Of a stretch of DNA of 64,000 nucleotides, positions 1 to 12,739 are shown one piece after another; the stretch's first letter is position 1, and each line of letters opens with the position of its first letter. Made by a program: the position numbers and the translations under genes. The DNA lies in assembly GCF_000002425.4 (NCBI RefSeq), contig NC_037269.1:11690469-11754468 (forward strand), read 5' to 3'. The notes beneath the pieces were generated by a model, which searched no databases, was not told the DNA's origin, and worked only from the letters and a program-made list of their open reading frames with translations. Source of the stretch: Physcomitrium patens. Its lineage: Eukaryota; Streptophyta; Bryopsida; Funariales; Funariaceae.

Positions 1-1930
1 CTTGAGTTTCTTTCATGATTTTCGCGCGGTCTTTTGAAGCCGTTCTCACGATCTTCGTGCAAGGGGCTGATTCAACACACTAATTACATTGTTGGACATG
101 CTATGAGAGTTAAATTCAAGAGTTTTGGGTTTTGGTTGAAGAGTGAACTCAATTGTGGTTTTCGTTTTGCAGGTCAATGGAGAATGCTTCTGATGAATGA
201 CTCTCTCCATTTGAAGAATACTGTCGAGCAATTCCTCATGTTTCAATGAGAAAGAGCTATCTGATCTATGGCAGATAATTCAAATGATCACGGTTGATTT
301 GAACACAATGAGCGAAGCCAAGTCTCCTTTGTGGAGGTCTTTCACAACCGTAGCAATCCTCCGTGTCCTGTAGCGTATGATAAACCCCCTATGTTGTGTA
401 TACTTAGTCTGTCACGCAGGATAGAAACAAGTTCCTCATCCTCAAAAGCCATTACACAAAATATAAATCCTCGATCCTCTCGATACCCCCCCCAGGACGA
501 GGTGCACACACCAAGACTACTTCAAAGGACGGTACTGCATTCATTTGAATTTATCTAGATCTTTGCTGATCGCTGGAATTCAATACCTTCTTGATTACAC
601 TATAATGGAATATTCGAGAGCTCCCTATTTCAGCACTCTAGTTCAAGTTTCTTTCAGCAAGTTCTCCATAGCCATACCGTTCAGGACTCTATACAAGCTG
701 TTCTGATGTGAGCGTCCGGGGACCTCATGGTGTGAAACTTGTAATAAACGATAACACTTTATTTGCTGACGCAACTAACAGTGGGCTTATACTATTTGTG
801 GAAATCATCATGCCATGACTGAGTAAATATGCACATTTTGGTGCAGTTAGTGATGTCTCAGCGTCTCAATACAATCTGCACTTATTCTGTTCGCTTTTCC
901 ACGAGGATAAATAAAAATTCCTAACCTCGTGACCTCACCACTAAGATAACATAATGATGAAGTGATTTTGAAGCAATTGCCATCACCATAACTCATGCGA
1001 ATAACTTTACGTTGACCATCTGCTGCCATGTCTCCAATGTTTTCAGCATCTACAGCTCATCATTTGATCGAATCGCCACAGATATCTCATCACTGGCCAA
1101 GCAAAAGCACAGACAAGAAACAGGACAAGAAAAAATCTTTGATAAGGATTGAAAGGAGTACAATAAAATAAAATGAAAATAAATTCTGGTGGTAATATAT
1201 AGAGCTGCGTGTCACATGAGCAACTGAGTCACTTGTGTGGACATCCAGGCAGCTGAAACTGCAGGGTAGTCACCTGTAAACCTGACTCTCATGTGAAGCA
1301 GTGAACTGTGAACTCCGGGCGCTGGCACATTAAGACACTTCTGAATAGACCTTCTGAGTTTGGTGGATCGTCATAATCTTACTTAAACGAAGTTCAATGT
1401 TGAAATAGTGATTATAATTAATCAAGAACGAAATTTTGTTAAACTTTTCTCAAGGTAGAGTACCACAGCGTCCATTTTAGAACATTCTGGAGCAATAGAA
1501 GATTAAGCATCATGAAGAATGTTCAATAGATAACGGAAAGTCTGATGCTCAACGTACCAAAGAATCATACAGAACCAGTCGTGATGCAGCTTTCACAGAT
1601 TGCTATGCATCAAATAGAACCGCAGCTTCACCTTAAAAAGGTCTTTCGCTATAACTGTCTGTCCTTTCCCCTGGTATCCATACAATGACTCCAAAGTTCT
1701 TCACATATTCGGATATAACGCAAAATTGCTGAAAAGTCCTAGCGGAATCGGCAAGAGCGCAAAGTGCAGAGCAGGATTACAATAGTTTCAGAGCTTGGAT
1801 CAGCTCCACTTTCCCTCAAGCACCGGGCAGCACTGGCATGTCCTGAAAGACTTGTTCAAGTAAGAGCAACGATTAAATAACTATAGGAGAGCAATGCACC
1901 ACACTGTAGACGATCACTTGCAGTGATCCA
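1..1930. other. Low-copy DNA, no gene recognised
   Basis: Base composition is like that of the genic islands, not the AT-rich repeat tracts. Short ORFs occur on both strands, but none has a family motif or a convincing splice pattern. A pyrimidine tract followed by TTTTGCAG near 160-172 could be a splice acceptor of an exon whose gene lies mostly outside the window; this is only a guess. Confidence 0.4.
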
Positions 1931-1934
1931 CCAA

Positions 1935-2726
1935 CCTAAATTCAACTTGCGCCTGCAAAGTGGCTTTGATCTTGCTCATCGTTCAACTCGTGCCGTACAC
2001 ATCTAGGAGAAAGCTGTTGGCTATCACGTCCAGTTTACATCCTGCGAGTTGCATCTGCTCCAAGATCTGCTCCAAGATCTGCTCCATCTTTTCAAATTAC
2101 TAACAGCTTTTCTGTATGCGTGCGTGAGTGATCTGTGAGCTAGCATATCTGCTGGACAACCTGCAGATGACATTCTTTTCATGATCCTGTCCTAAAATCG
2201 TTTACTACAGACATCAACCATTGTGTTATATGTGAAAGTACCAGGAGTAAAGCCGGCAGTTACCTTAACATCCTTTTGCCCCTTCCGTCTTGCACCGAAG
2301 ACATACATTTCCATAAGCATCAATAAGAACGTTGAACGTAGGTCCAAATAAAATGAAGACCACCTCCTCGACTTCGCTGAACAATGCATCAATTCTCTCT
2401 CACTGTCTGGCTCGTCCAAACACAGCCATTAGGTCGCAGAATTAGGTTCACAAGGAGGAGTCTCTTCCATCTTTTGAGAAACAGAGTCTACCTTCTTAAG
2501 CAAGCCAGACCGCCCGCATGTATCAAGGAGCGCAGCAATGACATGGACGTCTGGATTTGAACTCTGTTTCGAAGAGCCCGAACATTTTACAGATAAACTC
2601 ACAGTCCTCTTCGTCGACAACACGCGTGTGATTACTAACTAGGACAATACGTGCAAGTTTCTTTGTGCTGATGCTGTCTATTTTGTTTATATTTTTGATA
2701 CCTTGGTATTTGTGGCGAAATGTCAC
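1935..2726 (-). pseudogene. Broken P-class pentatricopeptide repeat (PPR) gene
   Basis: Reading the minus strand, PPR-like segments appear in order but in different frames: PDVHVIAALLDTCGRSGLLKK followed by QKMEETPPCEPNSAT (about 2555-2430), MAVFGRARQ (2429-2403), TFNVLIDAYGN (about 2340-2300), TPGTFTYNTMVDVCSK (about 2250-2195) and KLDVIANSFLLDVYG (about 2045-2000). PPR proteins bind organellar RNA through 35-residue helical repeats, and these pieces match the P-class spacing. Between EPNSAT and MAVFGRARQ a few codons (probably YNAL) are lost and the frame changes. Further frame changes and stops separate the other pieces, and no long ORF remains. There is no start or organelle-targeting region in view. 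It is most likely a decayed duplicate of a host PPR gene; unrecognised introns could explain part of the fragmentation. Confidence 0.7.
2055..2090 (-). repeat. 12-bp in-frame tandem repeat in the PPR relic
   Basis: The unit CTGCTCCAAGAT is present twice, followed by a diverged third copy. On the minus strand it encodes a repeated ILEQ, giving KMEQILEQILEQMQ. It looks like a small slippage expansion inside a PPR helix. Confidence 0.65.
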
Positions 2727-2739
2727 GGCCGACTCGACA

Positions 2740-4839
2740 TTTCTAAGATTAGGGTGGTGCTGAACCCTTTTAAATTCTTATCATTATACTTCCAATAGTG
2801 GACTACATGTTCCAATTGATGAAATTGGGAGTTTAGTCAAATTGAGCTTTGTTTTGTTTTTACGTATTTAATTTAAGTAAAATTTCTGTTGTTATTTAAG
2901 AATAAAAATCTAATTATATAAAAATGTATTGCTTGTCAAAATGTAGTCCTAAGAGTGAGTGAAAGTGAAACATTCTTTTCAAAATAATTTTTTACAAATT
3001 AACAATTTAGACAAGTAGCCAATAAATTCCAATGTCAATACATATTCTTTAAGAGCTTAAGAACTTAGGAAAGAAAGCATGTTACTTAACAAAAAATTAT
3101 TTTATGATTTTTTTTCTTGGTTTTATTTAAAATTATGCTAGATTTTTGCTAAAACCAAAACCTTGTGAGGAAGATGCAAATATTGTCTACAATAAATTAG
3201 AATATTTATCAAATCATGTAATTATTGTACATTTTTTAGATAGAAATCTTACAATAATTAATTTTTATAATTAGTAATGTAATTATGAAGTTATATTAAA
3301 TTTATTTAAAAAAATAAAAGAAAAATAGTAATATCATATAAAATTTAAATTATTATATATAACTTGAAAAAAAATTGTTACTCTCTTTATATTGAATTTT
3401 TGTTAGAAGATAAATATTTTAGTTATATATTTATAAATTTAATCTAAAGATAATTAAGAATCTAAATACTATATTAGAATTAGGCTTAATTAAGATTTTA
3501 TTCATAGATAGAGTTAAAAGACCTTCCAAATTAGTTTTTAAAAGTTATTTTCTAAATAATAGGAAGTTTGGATGAAGATTTGAAAACAAGCCATAACAAC
3601 AAAGGTTTATTGGAGTCTAGATTTTTAAAATTTTTAAGTCTAATTAAAATTAGAATTAAAATTTAAAATTTAAAATTTTAATAGATTAATAAAATCCCGA
3701 TTTAATAAATGTATTGCATATAAACTAATGATTGGATTATGAATTTGAAACAATTATTTAATATTAAGTTAAAATCAACCATAGAAATATATTCATAAAA
3801 AGAAGTACTATTTTTTTTTTTTTTAAATATGAAGTCAAATATTAAAAAATAAAAATCTATATCAAAGACATTAAGCAATAATTTTAAATAGATTTTTTAA
3901 TAAATAATATAAAAATAAAATAAAATAAAATAATAAATATAGTCTTATTTTAGTAAAAATATAAAAACTAGAAAGATATTATTAAGTTAAAAATAAAGGC
4001 TTACATTCTAAATCAATATGATATTTTAAAGATAAATCAAAAATATTTTTGTAAAGACCTTCTACCAATAGTTTATAGCAATTTTTTTGGATTATTCTAA
4101 ATAATACTATTTTTTCTATAATAAGTCTATTTAATGCATTAAATTTAGAATTAGATTTTGAGTGTTTTTAAAAGGTGCTCAAATGTCAAATAAATTGTAT
4201 CTAGTTTTAATAAAAAAAAGAATTTAAATAAAAATTTAAGTTGCTATGGATTCAAATAAAAAGCTTAGAGGATAAGTTATTAAAATATTAAATAAGGCCT
4301 ATATTACTTAATAAAATTGGCAATATAAGAAGAAACCTTTGCAAGCAAGTAAGGCATGTTAAGACATAATAAGAATCTTATTAAATAAGACCAACATTTA
4401 GAAAAACCAAAGCATAAAACATATATATGAACAATTATATAAACTAAAGAAAAATCAGAAATAAATTCAACCAAAGAATTATTTAAATTCTTTGTAGTTC
4501 AGCAAGTCATAACAAAATAGCAAATATATATATATATAAAGAAAAGAAAAACCAATACTTGCATACTTAGCCAAACTAGTAAAAGAGACTAAATAAAGAC
4601 TTATAGAAACAACCTCATCCAAACATGTTGATAACAATAAAGAAGAACAACAATAGGTTGTAAGACAATCATGGAACAAGGCAAGTAGCAAATTATTGTT
4701 GGATACCAATTCAAGTTGTAAGACTAAAAAACATTGTAATTTGTATATAATCAAGTTACAAAGTTGTAGGCATAAAGTTAACAAATATCTTTTAAACTTT
4801 AACTTTAAAAAAACTTTATTATCTATTATTTAAATGATA
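2740..4839. other. AT-rich fossil repeat DNA
   Basis: Extremely AT-rich, cytosine-poor sequence with A/T homopolymers and short direct repeats such as AAATTTAAAATTT (about 3655-3680). No ORF with a recognisable family. Composition and position next to a gypsy RT scrap suggest old, methylation-decayed transposon DNA, but no family can be assigned. Confidence 0.4.
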
Positions 4840-5380
4840 TTCTAATCTATTCTAAGAACACAAAAAACACATAAACTTCATGTTCATTGTGTATTACAAA
4901 AACTTAAAGATGTAAGAGAGTATGCCAAAATAAAAAAATATGTATTCTATACTTTTGAAGTTTACTTCTTAGGATACATCATTTCCAACAAAAGACTTGT
5001 GAAATCCAAACTATTATAGGTTGAAAGGTTCTAAAAACAGTCAAAGATGTGCAATGGTTTTTGAGATTTTTTAATTATTATAGAATCTTCATTAAGAACT
5101 TTTTCAAATTGCAGCTTCTCTTAAATGCTTGATGTGTAAAGATAAATTTAAGAAGAATAAAGAAATTGAAGCATCTTTTGAAGCTTTAAAGACAACATTT
5201 ATTTCTACACCAATTTTGTTTTGCGTCAATTTTTTGAAGACATTCTTTATGACACATCAAACTTTGCTATAAATGTTGTTTTGTTACAAATGAGAGTAGA
5301 TGACAAGCTCCACTTGATAGCTTTTCATTTCAAGAAATTTTGAGCAACAAAGATAAACTATGTATGTTTTGAAGTTTTCA
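4840..5380 (+). mobile_element. Ty3/gypsy reverse transcriptase relic
   Basis: Broken translation in the plus direction resembles the gypsy pol stretch after the YLDD motif: the HVHCVLQKL region, FLGYIISNKR (equivalent to EFLGFI), a segment equivalent to VQCFLGFANYYR, then DDKLHLIAFHFKKF (equivalent to KLHPVAFYSQKF), in the same order as in element A. It is a short, old fragment with many breaks and no LTRs in sight. Confidence 0.65.
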
Positions 5381-5399
5381 ACTTTATCTAGTTAACTTG

Positions 5400-6171
5400 T
5401 ATAACTTCTGCAAATCCCTTCATTGACGTCCCTTCACAGTAGTGAGGAACAAGAGTGCTGGTTGCTGTCTTGTTTCTCTTCATGGTTGTCTCTGACTCTG
5501 CAATTTCTACTCCACTTCCATTTCAATCGTAGTCCCCTAGGCATGTGATCTTGAATCGTCGTTTTTTCCTAGATAAAAGTAGTTTGTTCTGAACACTGGA
5601 TAGTTGTCTAAGTTAAATCCCGTGAATCATTCGAGCCGTGACAATTCGGTTTTGTTTGGCACTTGACCTGCATCAAGAGGTGTATCCTGAACAATAACTG
5701 TATGTCGCAGGTCCTAACGACGGAAACGGCTCGCTGTCTAAAGGGGATTCTTCTCTGCCATCCTCTTTAGAGTCGTTAGGGCGTAACAGGGATACTCGTG
5801 CGCTACTGATGTCTCCTTCGTGCTTCTCTTGCAAAGACATCAACATCCATTTAGTAGATTGATTGATGGCGGGCCTACGTATGGGTAGTTTTCTGGTGAA
5901 AATCCACCTAATTACAGTCAATTCGCTTCAGTCCCTTCACTCGAAATGTCCACTATGGAATGCGGAGGTTGGTAAGGAGCACGATGTGTAAGACGCTGGC
6001 ATATGATGCTACTTGAAACACTTGTTCTACTTGTTCTTCTCAAAATAAAACAGTTCCGGCTGCGCCTGATATTCAAGCGATTTTCAAGACTCTGTCTGGG
6101 AAGGGTTTGTTGCGTAAGAGACATTCAAGAATTGCACGAGTTACGCGAGGAGTTAGGACACTGGTCCAGTC
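5400..6171. other. 5' flank of the VTI1 gene
   Basis: Composition returns to genic levels at about 5390. The stretch precedes the VTI1 start codon and probably holds its promoter and 5' UTR. The short ORFs on either strand have no recognisable product. I see no clear TATA box at a convincing distance. Confidence 0.4.
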
Positions 6172-7588
6172 ATGAGCGAAATCTTCGACGGGTACGAGAG
6201 GCAGTTTTGCGAGCTGTGTACTCACATTAAAAAGCGTTGCAAATCAGTCAGTTCCAATGAAAGTGCGTTGTTACTTCAGACTTGCATATGCTTTGTGTGA
6301 TTAGCAATTCACCTATAAATCGCACGCTACAATTTTGTTTGAATTAGCCAATTCAAAGTTGATCTTGGCATGTTTTCAAATTTAGCCGCATATCTCCCTT
6401 TTAAAAGAAAACTGTTTCTGAATGGCAGCGGAGAAGAAGCAGAAGTATGACGAGCTCAAAACTGGACTGGATCAGGCAGAGTCCTTGGTACTGGATTCTT
6501 TATCCAAGCACATTAGGTCATTATACTCTGGGTATATTATATTTTGTGGCGTTCAATAAATGTTAATTCAAATGCTTGTTCAAGAATTCATAGCATTCCT
6601 GGTAGATTAAAGTGGTGAACAAATGAGTGCAGATCAGGAGAATGGATCTGGAGGCGCGGACCTTGATTCCCCCTTTGAAAATTGCGCTTCTCACAAAGCT
6701 ACGAGAATACAAGTCAGACTTGAATGTTCTTAAACGGGAAGCCAAAAATTTCTTGGTTTCGATAGATTCACTTTCAGCCAGAAATGAACTGATCGATTCT
6801 AGGCCGGGTGGCCTTCAATCAAGGGTACGCAGACAGTTGAAAACACTTCACCAACAAGGCTACTTAGAATTACCAATGGTTGTGGGGAGTCAACTGTATT
6901 TTTTCCTTTATTTCCCCTCTAACTTCGAGATACATGCACCTCCGCCTCTCTTGAAAAATCATGTTGTTCAGGGGCCCAAAAGTTAACTGTCTTGCAATCC
7001 CTTCTTAGTGCATTTCATTAGTGATGGGAGGTTTTAATAATGTATTTAGAAATCAACGGATAGAATGCCGTGCTGCAGTTCGAAGCAGATCAAAGAGATA
7101 GGCTTGTAAATGCCACAGACAGGATCAATCGATCTGGCGAAAAGGTAAAGGAGAGCAGACGGCAGCTTATTGAAACCGAAGACCTAGGTGTGCGAATTCT
7201 TCAGGATTTACATGTTCAACACCAAACGCTTCTTCATACACAACAGATGGTGAGCCTTTCTTCGACTCTAATGTACTCAAAAGGGTTCGAATATTTTTGG
7301 CATGAAGCACCTTCGACAAACTGGGAGATCTTACAAATTGATGAAATCGTGCAAGAGCAATCGTACAAATTTTATTTTGCACGAATGATCTGATGTCTCT
7401 TTTTTTGATGCATATTTACACGATCTGACATGCAGATGCATGGAGTAGATACCAATATTGCAAAGAGTAGCCGTTTGCTGAGTTCTATGTCTCAGCGCTT
7501 CGAAAAGCACAAGTACATAATGACAGGCATAATAGCGGTTCTGTTTCTTGCGATTATGTTTGTTATTTACATAAAGTCTCACAAGTAG
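6172..7588 (+). CDS. VTI1-type Qb-SNARE (VTI11-like), five exons
   Basis: Membrane SNARE that pairs with syntaxin-type partners in vesicle fusion between the trans-Golgi network, prevacuolar compartment and vacuole (family knowledge). Exons by eye: 6172-6262, 6429-6487, 6633-6824, 7079-7249 and 7436-7588. All introns are GT-AG and the frames join cleanly to 221 residues, the same length as Arabidopsis VTI11. The start MSEIFDGYERQFCEL matches the conserved VTI N-terminus. Residues 1 to about 110 form the Habc-type helical domain (MDLEARTL, KLREYKSDLN). Residues about 131-191 are the SNARE motif (TEDLGVRILQDLH), with the likely zero-layer Gln at about 161 in HVQHQTLL. A C-terminal anchor (about 198-217, GIIAVLFLAIMFVIYI) precedes a short lumenal KSHK tail. 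The reading frame is intact. It is convergent with the centrin-like gene. Confidence 0.93.
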
Positions 7589-8528
7589 TTCGAACTTGAA
7601 GGAAGTTCTTGCAGGATGTGAGGTTGATAGATGCATGTAAGCCGACTTGCGAAGTGTAGCATCAATCTTTGAATTGAAGACCATGTACTAGTGGGATTCA
7701 AATCCAACATGTTCGGAGCCCATGTAGTTTTGTTGTGGCTACTTGAAACATGGCGGGTTTTCAGTTTTTTCCGTAACTGTAAGCCAGCCAACAATGACGT
7801 TGATTTCATGAGGTGTTCATGTCACCAGTCCCAACAGAAATACTCATGTAGACAGTAAACATGGTGCTGGCTTCCGAGTGCATCTGAAAGGTTCTGCTCT
7901 CGTTATCAGGTGAGTAACATATAATCTGAAGAACTGGCAATCATATTGTATAAGCTATCAAATGTATTCTCAGATTCCATACCTTGGTGAGTAGTCTACC
8001 ATATTCTGGAAGTGATGAGTTGCTACCAAGGTTTGAAACTGACGTCATCCGTGTGTTTTAACAACTCCATATTGTGTTTTTCTAGAAGAAGGTTCATCTC
8101 TTTAAGATTCAATGCTTACATGTTTCTGTGTGGTGCTCAGCTAGATCATTCCTATCATTCCTGACTACCTCCATAGCATTAGGTCAGCATTCCTACTCAG
8201 ATTGTCGGAAACTTCGTTTGTCTGTTAATGAGGTTAAAGAGTGGGCTGCATTCATGGAGTAATCCTTCACAAAGTGTCCCTTCTCATTATGCCGTAGAAC
8301 TCATCCTGAGTAACTGCACAATGACATTAAGCATCGTATGAAAAGCTGAAGCCATATTACTCAACAAACGAAGTCCAGCATTTTAATTCAAATCAAGAAT
8401 AATGCAGAAGGTAATCTGTAGAACATTCTGTTGAGGGTTTACAATGCACACTTGCAAGTCAACCGAGTTCGGTATTTATCAAAGTAGGATTTGATTCTGT
8501 GCGGAAAGTAGGGGTTGGTGGTACATCA
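7589..8528. other. Intergenic DNA between convergent genes
   Basis: Contains the 3' ends of the VTI1 gene (+) and the centrin-like gene (-). No additional coding exon with family resemblance was found. Poly(A) signals for both genes should lie here, but I cannot single them out. Confidence 0.5.
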
Positions 8529-10491
8529 TCAGAATGCGCTGACCATACCTTCACCATCCCCGTCCCTGTCAACTGCAAGAACATCCCAGCAGCCAAATTT
8601 TAGTACACAGGAGTTAAATTGCAGCGTGGTAGACACATGAGTATCCGAATTATGAGTCTACGGTGTGTCTACTACTGATCAAGAGTAGACGCTTTTTTCC
8701 CAAGAGCTGCCTAAGCCACCTAAACTCCTTGCGCTACTGACTGAGAGATTCAAAATAGATTGGTTTCTTTAACTTTTACACTTCGGTCCCTGCAGCAACT
8801 AGATCAATTAGTTGATATACTGGCTATCATTCTTAATCCACATTCAGGAGGTCCCACAGAAAAGGTTATAGAATCGAATGAACTAACATATAGTGATCAT
8901 TGCCTCGAGCTGCTCATCTGTGAATGGCTCTCCCAGGTCCCTCGCCACTTTCCTTACGTTTTTTATCTGCTTGCAGTCACGTCCAAGGTCAGACTTTATC
9001 ACAAATATCACAAACATTCGAAATATTCTCTGCTCACTCGGACACCATTCTAAAAAGAACTTCGTTTTATAATTTTCGTGAAGGTGTCATGGTAAAGAAC
9101 TACGATTATAGCTACAACACCCCATGCAGACATACTTGTGGTGTGTAGGAAAAAATGTAACGATTGAAATTAGGGATGATACACATTCGATCAGTGTACT
9201 GGATTTTACAACTACTGCGAGTTTTAATACTATACTCTACCTTGTTACTAAAATTTTGCAGGTCAAAAACACATTATTATATTGTATATAATTATTCATT
9301 TCTATTATACTTTAATCTTTTCATTTTTCAGGTAAAGCTTACTTGATTCTTAAAATTCTTTCAATTAAATACATTTTTGCATGAAGAAATTGCACTAATT
9401 TAGGTGTAAAATCATAAGTATTTTGTTCTCTCCATTCTATACTGATATACCTTGAATACTGTGAACTCTTCTATCACTGTAGCTCACAAAATTGAGTAAA
9501 TCTCAAAGATGACGCAATTCTTTGTTATTGGTGCGGCTGACAGTAATTGAAATAAAGGGTGTTCTAAGCTTCTGGTCAATTCCTGGAGCTGGGGGGTTTT
9601 GTTAGTTACCGATATTTTACCCCTGCCTTCCTCATCATAGACTGTCCACATTTTGCCAATGGTTGCCTCTGGATCTTTCTCTTTGTATTTCCTCATTACT
9701 TTTGTGATGAAAAGGAAAAGATTAGGGAACCCAAGAATGAAATTATGTTGACAAAATTTTGTAGCTGCGTCGTCGATTTTGCAGCTCTGGTGAAACGAAA
9801 TATTTTGAAGACTGTAGACACGTGCATGTGCAGAATATAAAAGATATCTTGAAATCTGGAACTACCTTATCTATCATATCTAGGTACTAAAATTGATTTT
9901 TTCGGTAATAAAATATGAAAATCAATTCATTTCGAGAAGCAGTGGTCGCTTACTGATTTGCATGAACTCCTCATGGTCAATCTCATTGTTGTCGTCCTTA
10001 GAAAACTGTTTCATGAGTTTTAACACCTCCGCTTTCTTCACATCGCATTCCAGTGCTCTCATCGCCCCCTGCATTCATACATGATGGCTATAATCTTACT
10101 TGCAATCTAATGCATGATCCAAAAGACATTAAACGTGTCACGCCTGTACAAGCAAGAGCGCACCGCAAAGAATGATGATAATTTGCACCTTCATGTCTCT
10201 GTAACAAAGTCTGCCAACTTTTCGGGTGTCGAATAGTTCAAAGGCCAGTCTTATCTCGAATTTGTCAGCGTTGCTGATGTCAAAGATTTCGTTTTTACGA
10301 AATATCCTGGGGCTAACAGCAACAGCACGTGCTGTTAATGTGTTATACTCTCCACATCGTGAGGCCGTAGGGGTGGAAGGAGCAATTCTTGAAAGGTGCG
10401 ACGAAGATGATGAAACGGGATTCCATGAGGGTTTCCTTCTGAGATCTTGAAAATCTCGTTGTTCCAAGGATTCCATGCATGTCTTTGTCAT
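8529..10491 (-). CDS. Centrin-3-like EF-hand protein, five exons, diverged
   Basis: Centrins are small calcium-binding EF-hand proteins of basal bodies, centrosomes and nuclear pores. Exons on the minus strand by eye: 10491-10189, 10068-9954, 9698-9610, 8966-8888 and 8572-8529. All have GT-AG introns and joining phases, giving about 209 residues. Landmarks in order: IRLAFELFDTRKVGRL (EF1), GAMRALECDVKKAEVLKLMK then EIDHEEFMQI (EF2), KYKEKDPEATIGKMWTVYDE then EGRGKIS (EF3), IKNVRKVARDLGEPFTDEQL, and DRDGDGEG (EF4). The CDVKKAEVLK, RKVARDLGE and FDRDGDGE segments fit centrin-3 better than centrin-2. Oddities: an N-terminal extension of about 65 residues rich in Ser/Arg; EF1 lacks the usual acidic loop ligands; EF2 starts with Ser rather than Asp; and the product stops just after the EF4 loop, without the last helix. 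It may be a diverged functional gene or one starting to decay. The first Met is uncertain. Confidence 0.8.
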
Positions 10492-12060
10492 TTCGTCCTA
10501 CGTCCTTATTCCTTAAAGACAAAATGAGTTGCAAAATTAGTCTCCGCCAAGGAATAACTTCAGCTCACTGTCAAGATGATGATACATCTTACTTCTTGTT
10601 ATTCTTATTTAGGAACTGAGCCACGTTAACGAAATACAAGCCAGCTTGTCTGAAATTTGCTAGATTACGTATACTCGCTAATCACTACAAACAGATCTTA
10701 ATCAGACTTTCTATAGTACCTTCCACAAGTATACTGTATGATCAGTGGAAATTACTGTCCCACGTAAGAGCAATACTAATCACCATCGTAAACATTCATT
10801 GCATTCTTGTTGTATTGAAGCAAAGGGAGATGCTACAGTGAAGGAGAGTGTGGGAGCCCAACAGCCCATGGGTGACTAATGCCGATCCTAATGAGATTGT
10901 GAACTTTCAGAAATAAGGTTAAAACATGCGAGGTCCGATTTATGCCGCAGAAGTCAATTGTAAACCCCCACCAATTTAAAGTTAGAGGAGAATTACCGCA
11001 TTGGTCATATGTCGTACGGAAGAGAAAAAAAAACATTTAAATTTAATTGGTCAAAAGAAACCCACTTCTTGATCAGAGGCAAGAACACCGCAGCCTCATC
11101 ACAAGTTAATTGAATGCAGCAGAACTGTTTCGGAGTTTCCGTAACAACTTCCTAGTCTTAGCTGTGCGATGTCGGCATTTCTATCACTGACGCAACAGAA
11201 TTTTGCTGCATGCGAACAAATATACACCACGACAAATACTGGAGTGTTTCTAAGATTTAACGTAGATTTTCGAACATTGTGCCATCAAGTTTCCTCGAGG
11301 TTTTGCTTGACTCTGTGGTACGATCTTCTTAATACAACCACTTCAGCGAAAAATGTTGGATCATTCGCTAAACAATGATCAGAGCTTAGCTAAAATACTC
11401 ACCTAAGCACTCCTGAAAATCTGAACTCGAATTTCCATATTGAAGATCAAAATAAATTAAAACGCCGACAAAGGTTATTAGTGTCTCCAACCACATCACC
11501 ACCTCATACCAACAAGCGCAATTAGTGGATATTACTTTTTACACTTACGACGGAAAAGAGCCACGGAGTTCGAATCTAAAACATATCCGACACCACCGAT
11601 AGACAAACTTCGGCTACACATTTCCTGGGCGAGGACAGGAGCATACCGAACTTCTACACTCTATTCGATTAAGTTCGTCACGCGGTTGGCGACACTTTCG
11701 ACGTTTCCAGGTGGCCTTCACGAACCTAAACTCATCGTTATTCAACTACTGGAAAGATTCCGATCGATAGTCCGTCTACAATACAATACAATACAAGACC
11801 CGTGGTGCAAAGCATTTGCTGCAGGCACTGCATCTTCAACCAGCTTCACCGAGCAATCCCGTTCGAGAGGTGCGATTCAAGAAATCGGCTGCGGGGAAGA
11901 GAACCGGCATCCCGTACCAGGGTCTCGGTTCTTGGTCCGGATCCGGATGGTACGATACCCGGGTGGTGCGAACGGATATATGACCGTCTATCAGGTTATC
12001 GCCATCGTATGAAAATGGGTAACAATCTCTTCAGTGTGAATCCGAACAATTTGTAGTTTT
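10492..12060. other. 5' flank of the centrin-like gene, no other gene recognised
   Basis: Composition is genic. A plus-strand ORF at 11686-12012 (108 codons) has no recognisable motif and is not called. A short ACAAT tandem run lies at about 11778-11796. The region probably includes the promoter and 5' UTR of the centrin-like gene. Confidence 0.4.
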
Positions 12061-12739
12061 GAATCTTATGAAACTATAAGATAATTTTTTTAAAGGTAAA
12101 ATTCTATTTCCGTTTGTTTCTACATTTTTATAAATTAACTGTGATTTTTTTATCATATATTTGGCTTATATTATAATAAAGTATAGCATACAAATTTTAG
12201 TTTATTTCATTTTTTGGTAATTTAAAGTATTTTAATTTTTGTAGTTTTTCAGATTTTATGACACTGAAAATTTTAAATTAATAAATTATCTATTTTTTAA
12301 TATTTTTTATTTTTTTTGTAACACAAACTTAAAATATTGCTTCCACATACAATCATTAAAATATCTAATAGCATGCTTCTTAAATCTCAAATTGAAGGAA
12401 AGTAGATATTGATCATAATATATTCTCTTACATCTTACCTTTATCAAGTAATTTTATGTTTGTTTATGCATTTAAACATATTATGATTAATATTTTATTC
12501 TACTTTTATTTTTACTAATTAGTTCAAACTTAATTTAAATGATAGTTCTACAGTGTGATTATTAAATTTTGAGATTTTTTGAGTATTATTTTAAATAATA
12601 TCAAAAATAAAAATAATAATTAAAATATTAGATTAAGAAAAGAAAGATAATATACTACAAAATTTTAATTTTTTTAAAAAACAAAAACATGTTTGAATTT
12701 TTGTTGAAATAGAAACAAATGTCTTTTTCTACACCAAAT
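12061..12739. other. AT-rich DNA
   Basis: Sharp change at about 12060 from genic composition to very AT-rich DNA. No coding capacity or recognisable repeat family before the E-type LTR copy that follows. Confidence 0.4.

Noticed and set aside
5673-6230. Several short overlapping ORFs upstream of VTI1
   Set aside because: No family resemblance; best explained as promoter or 5' UTR sequence.
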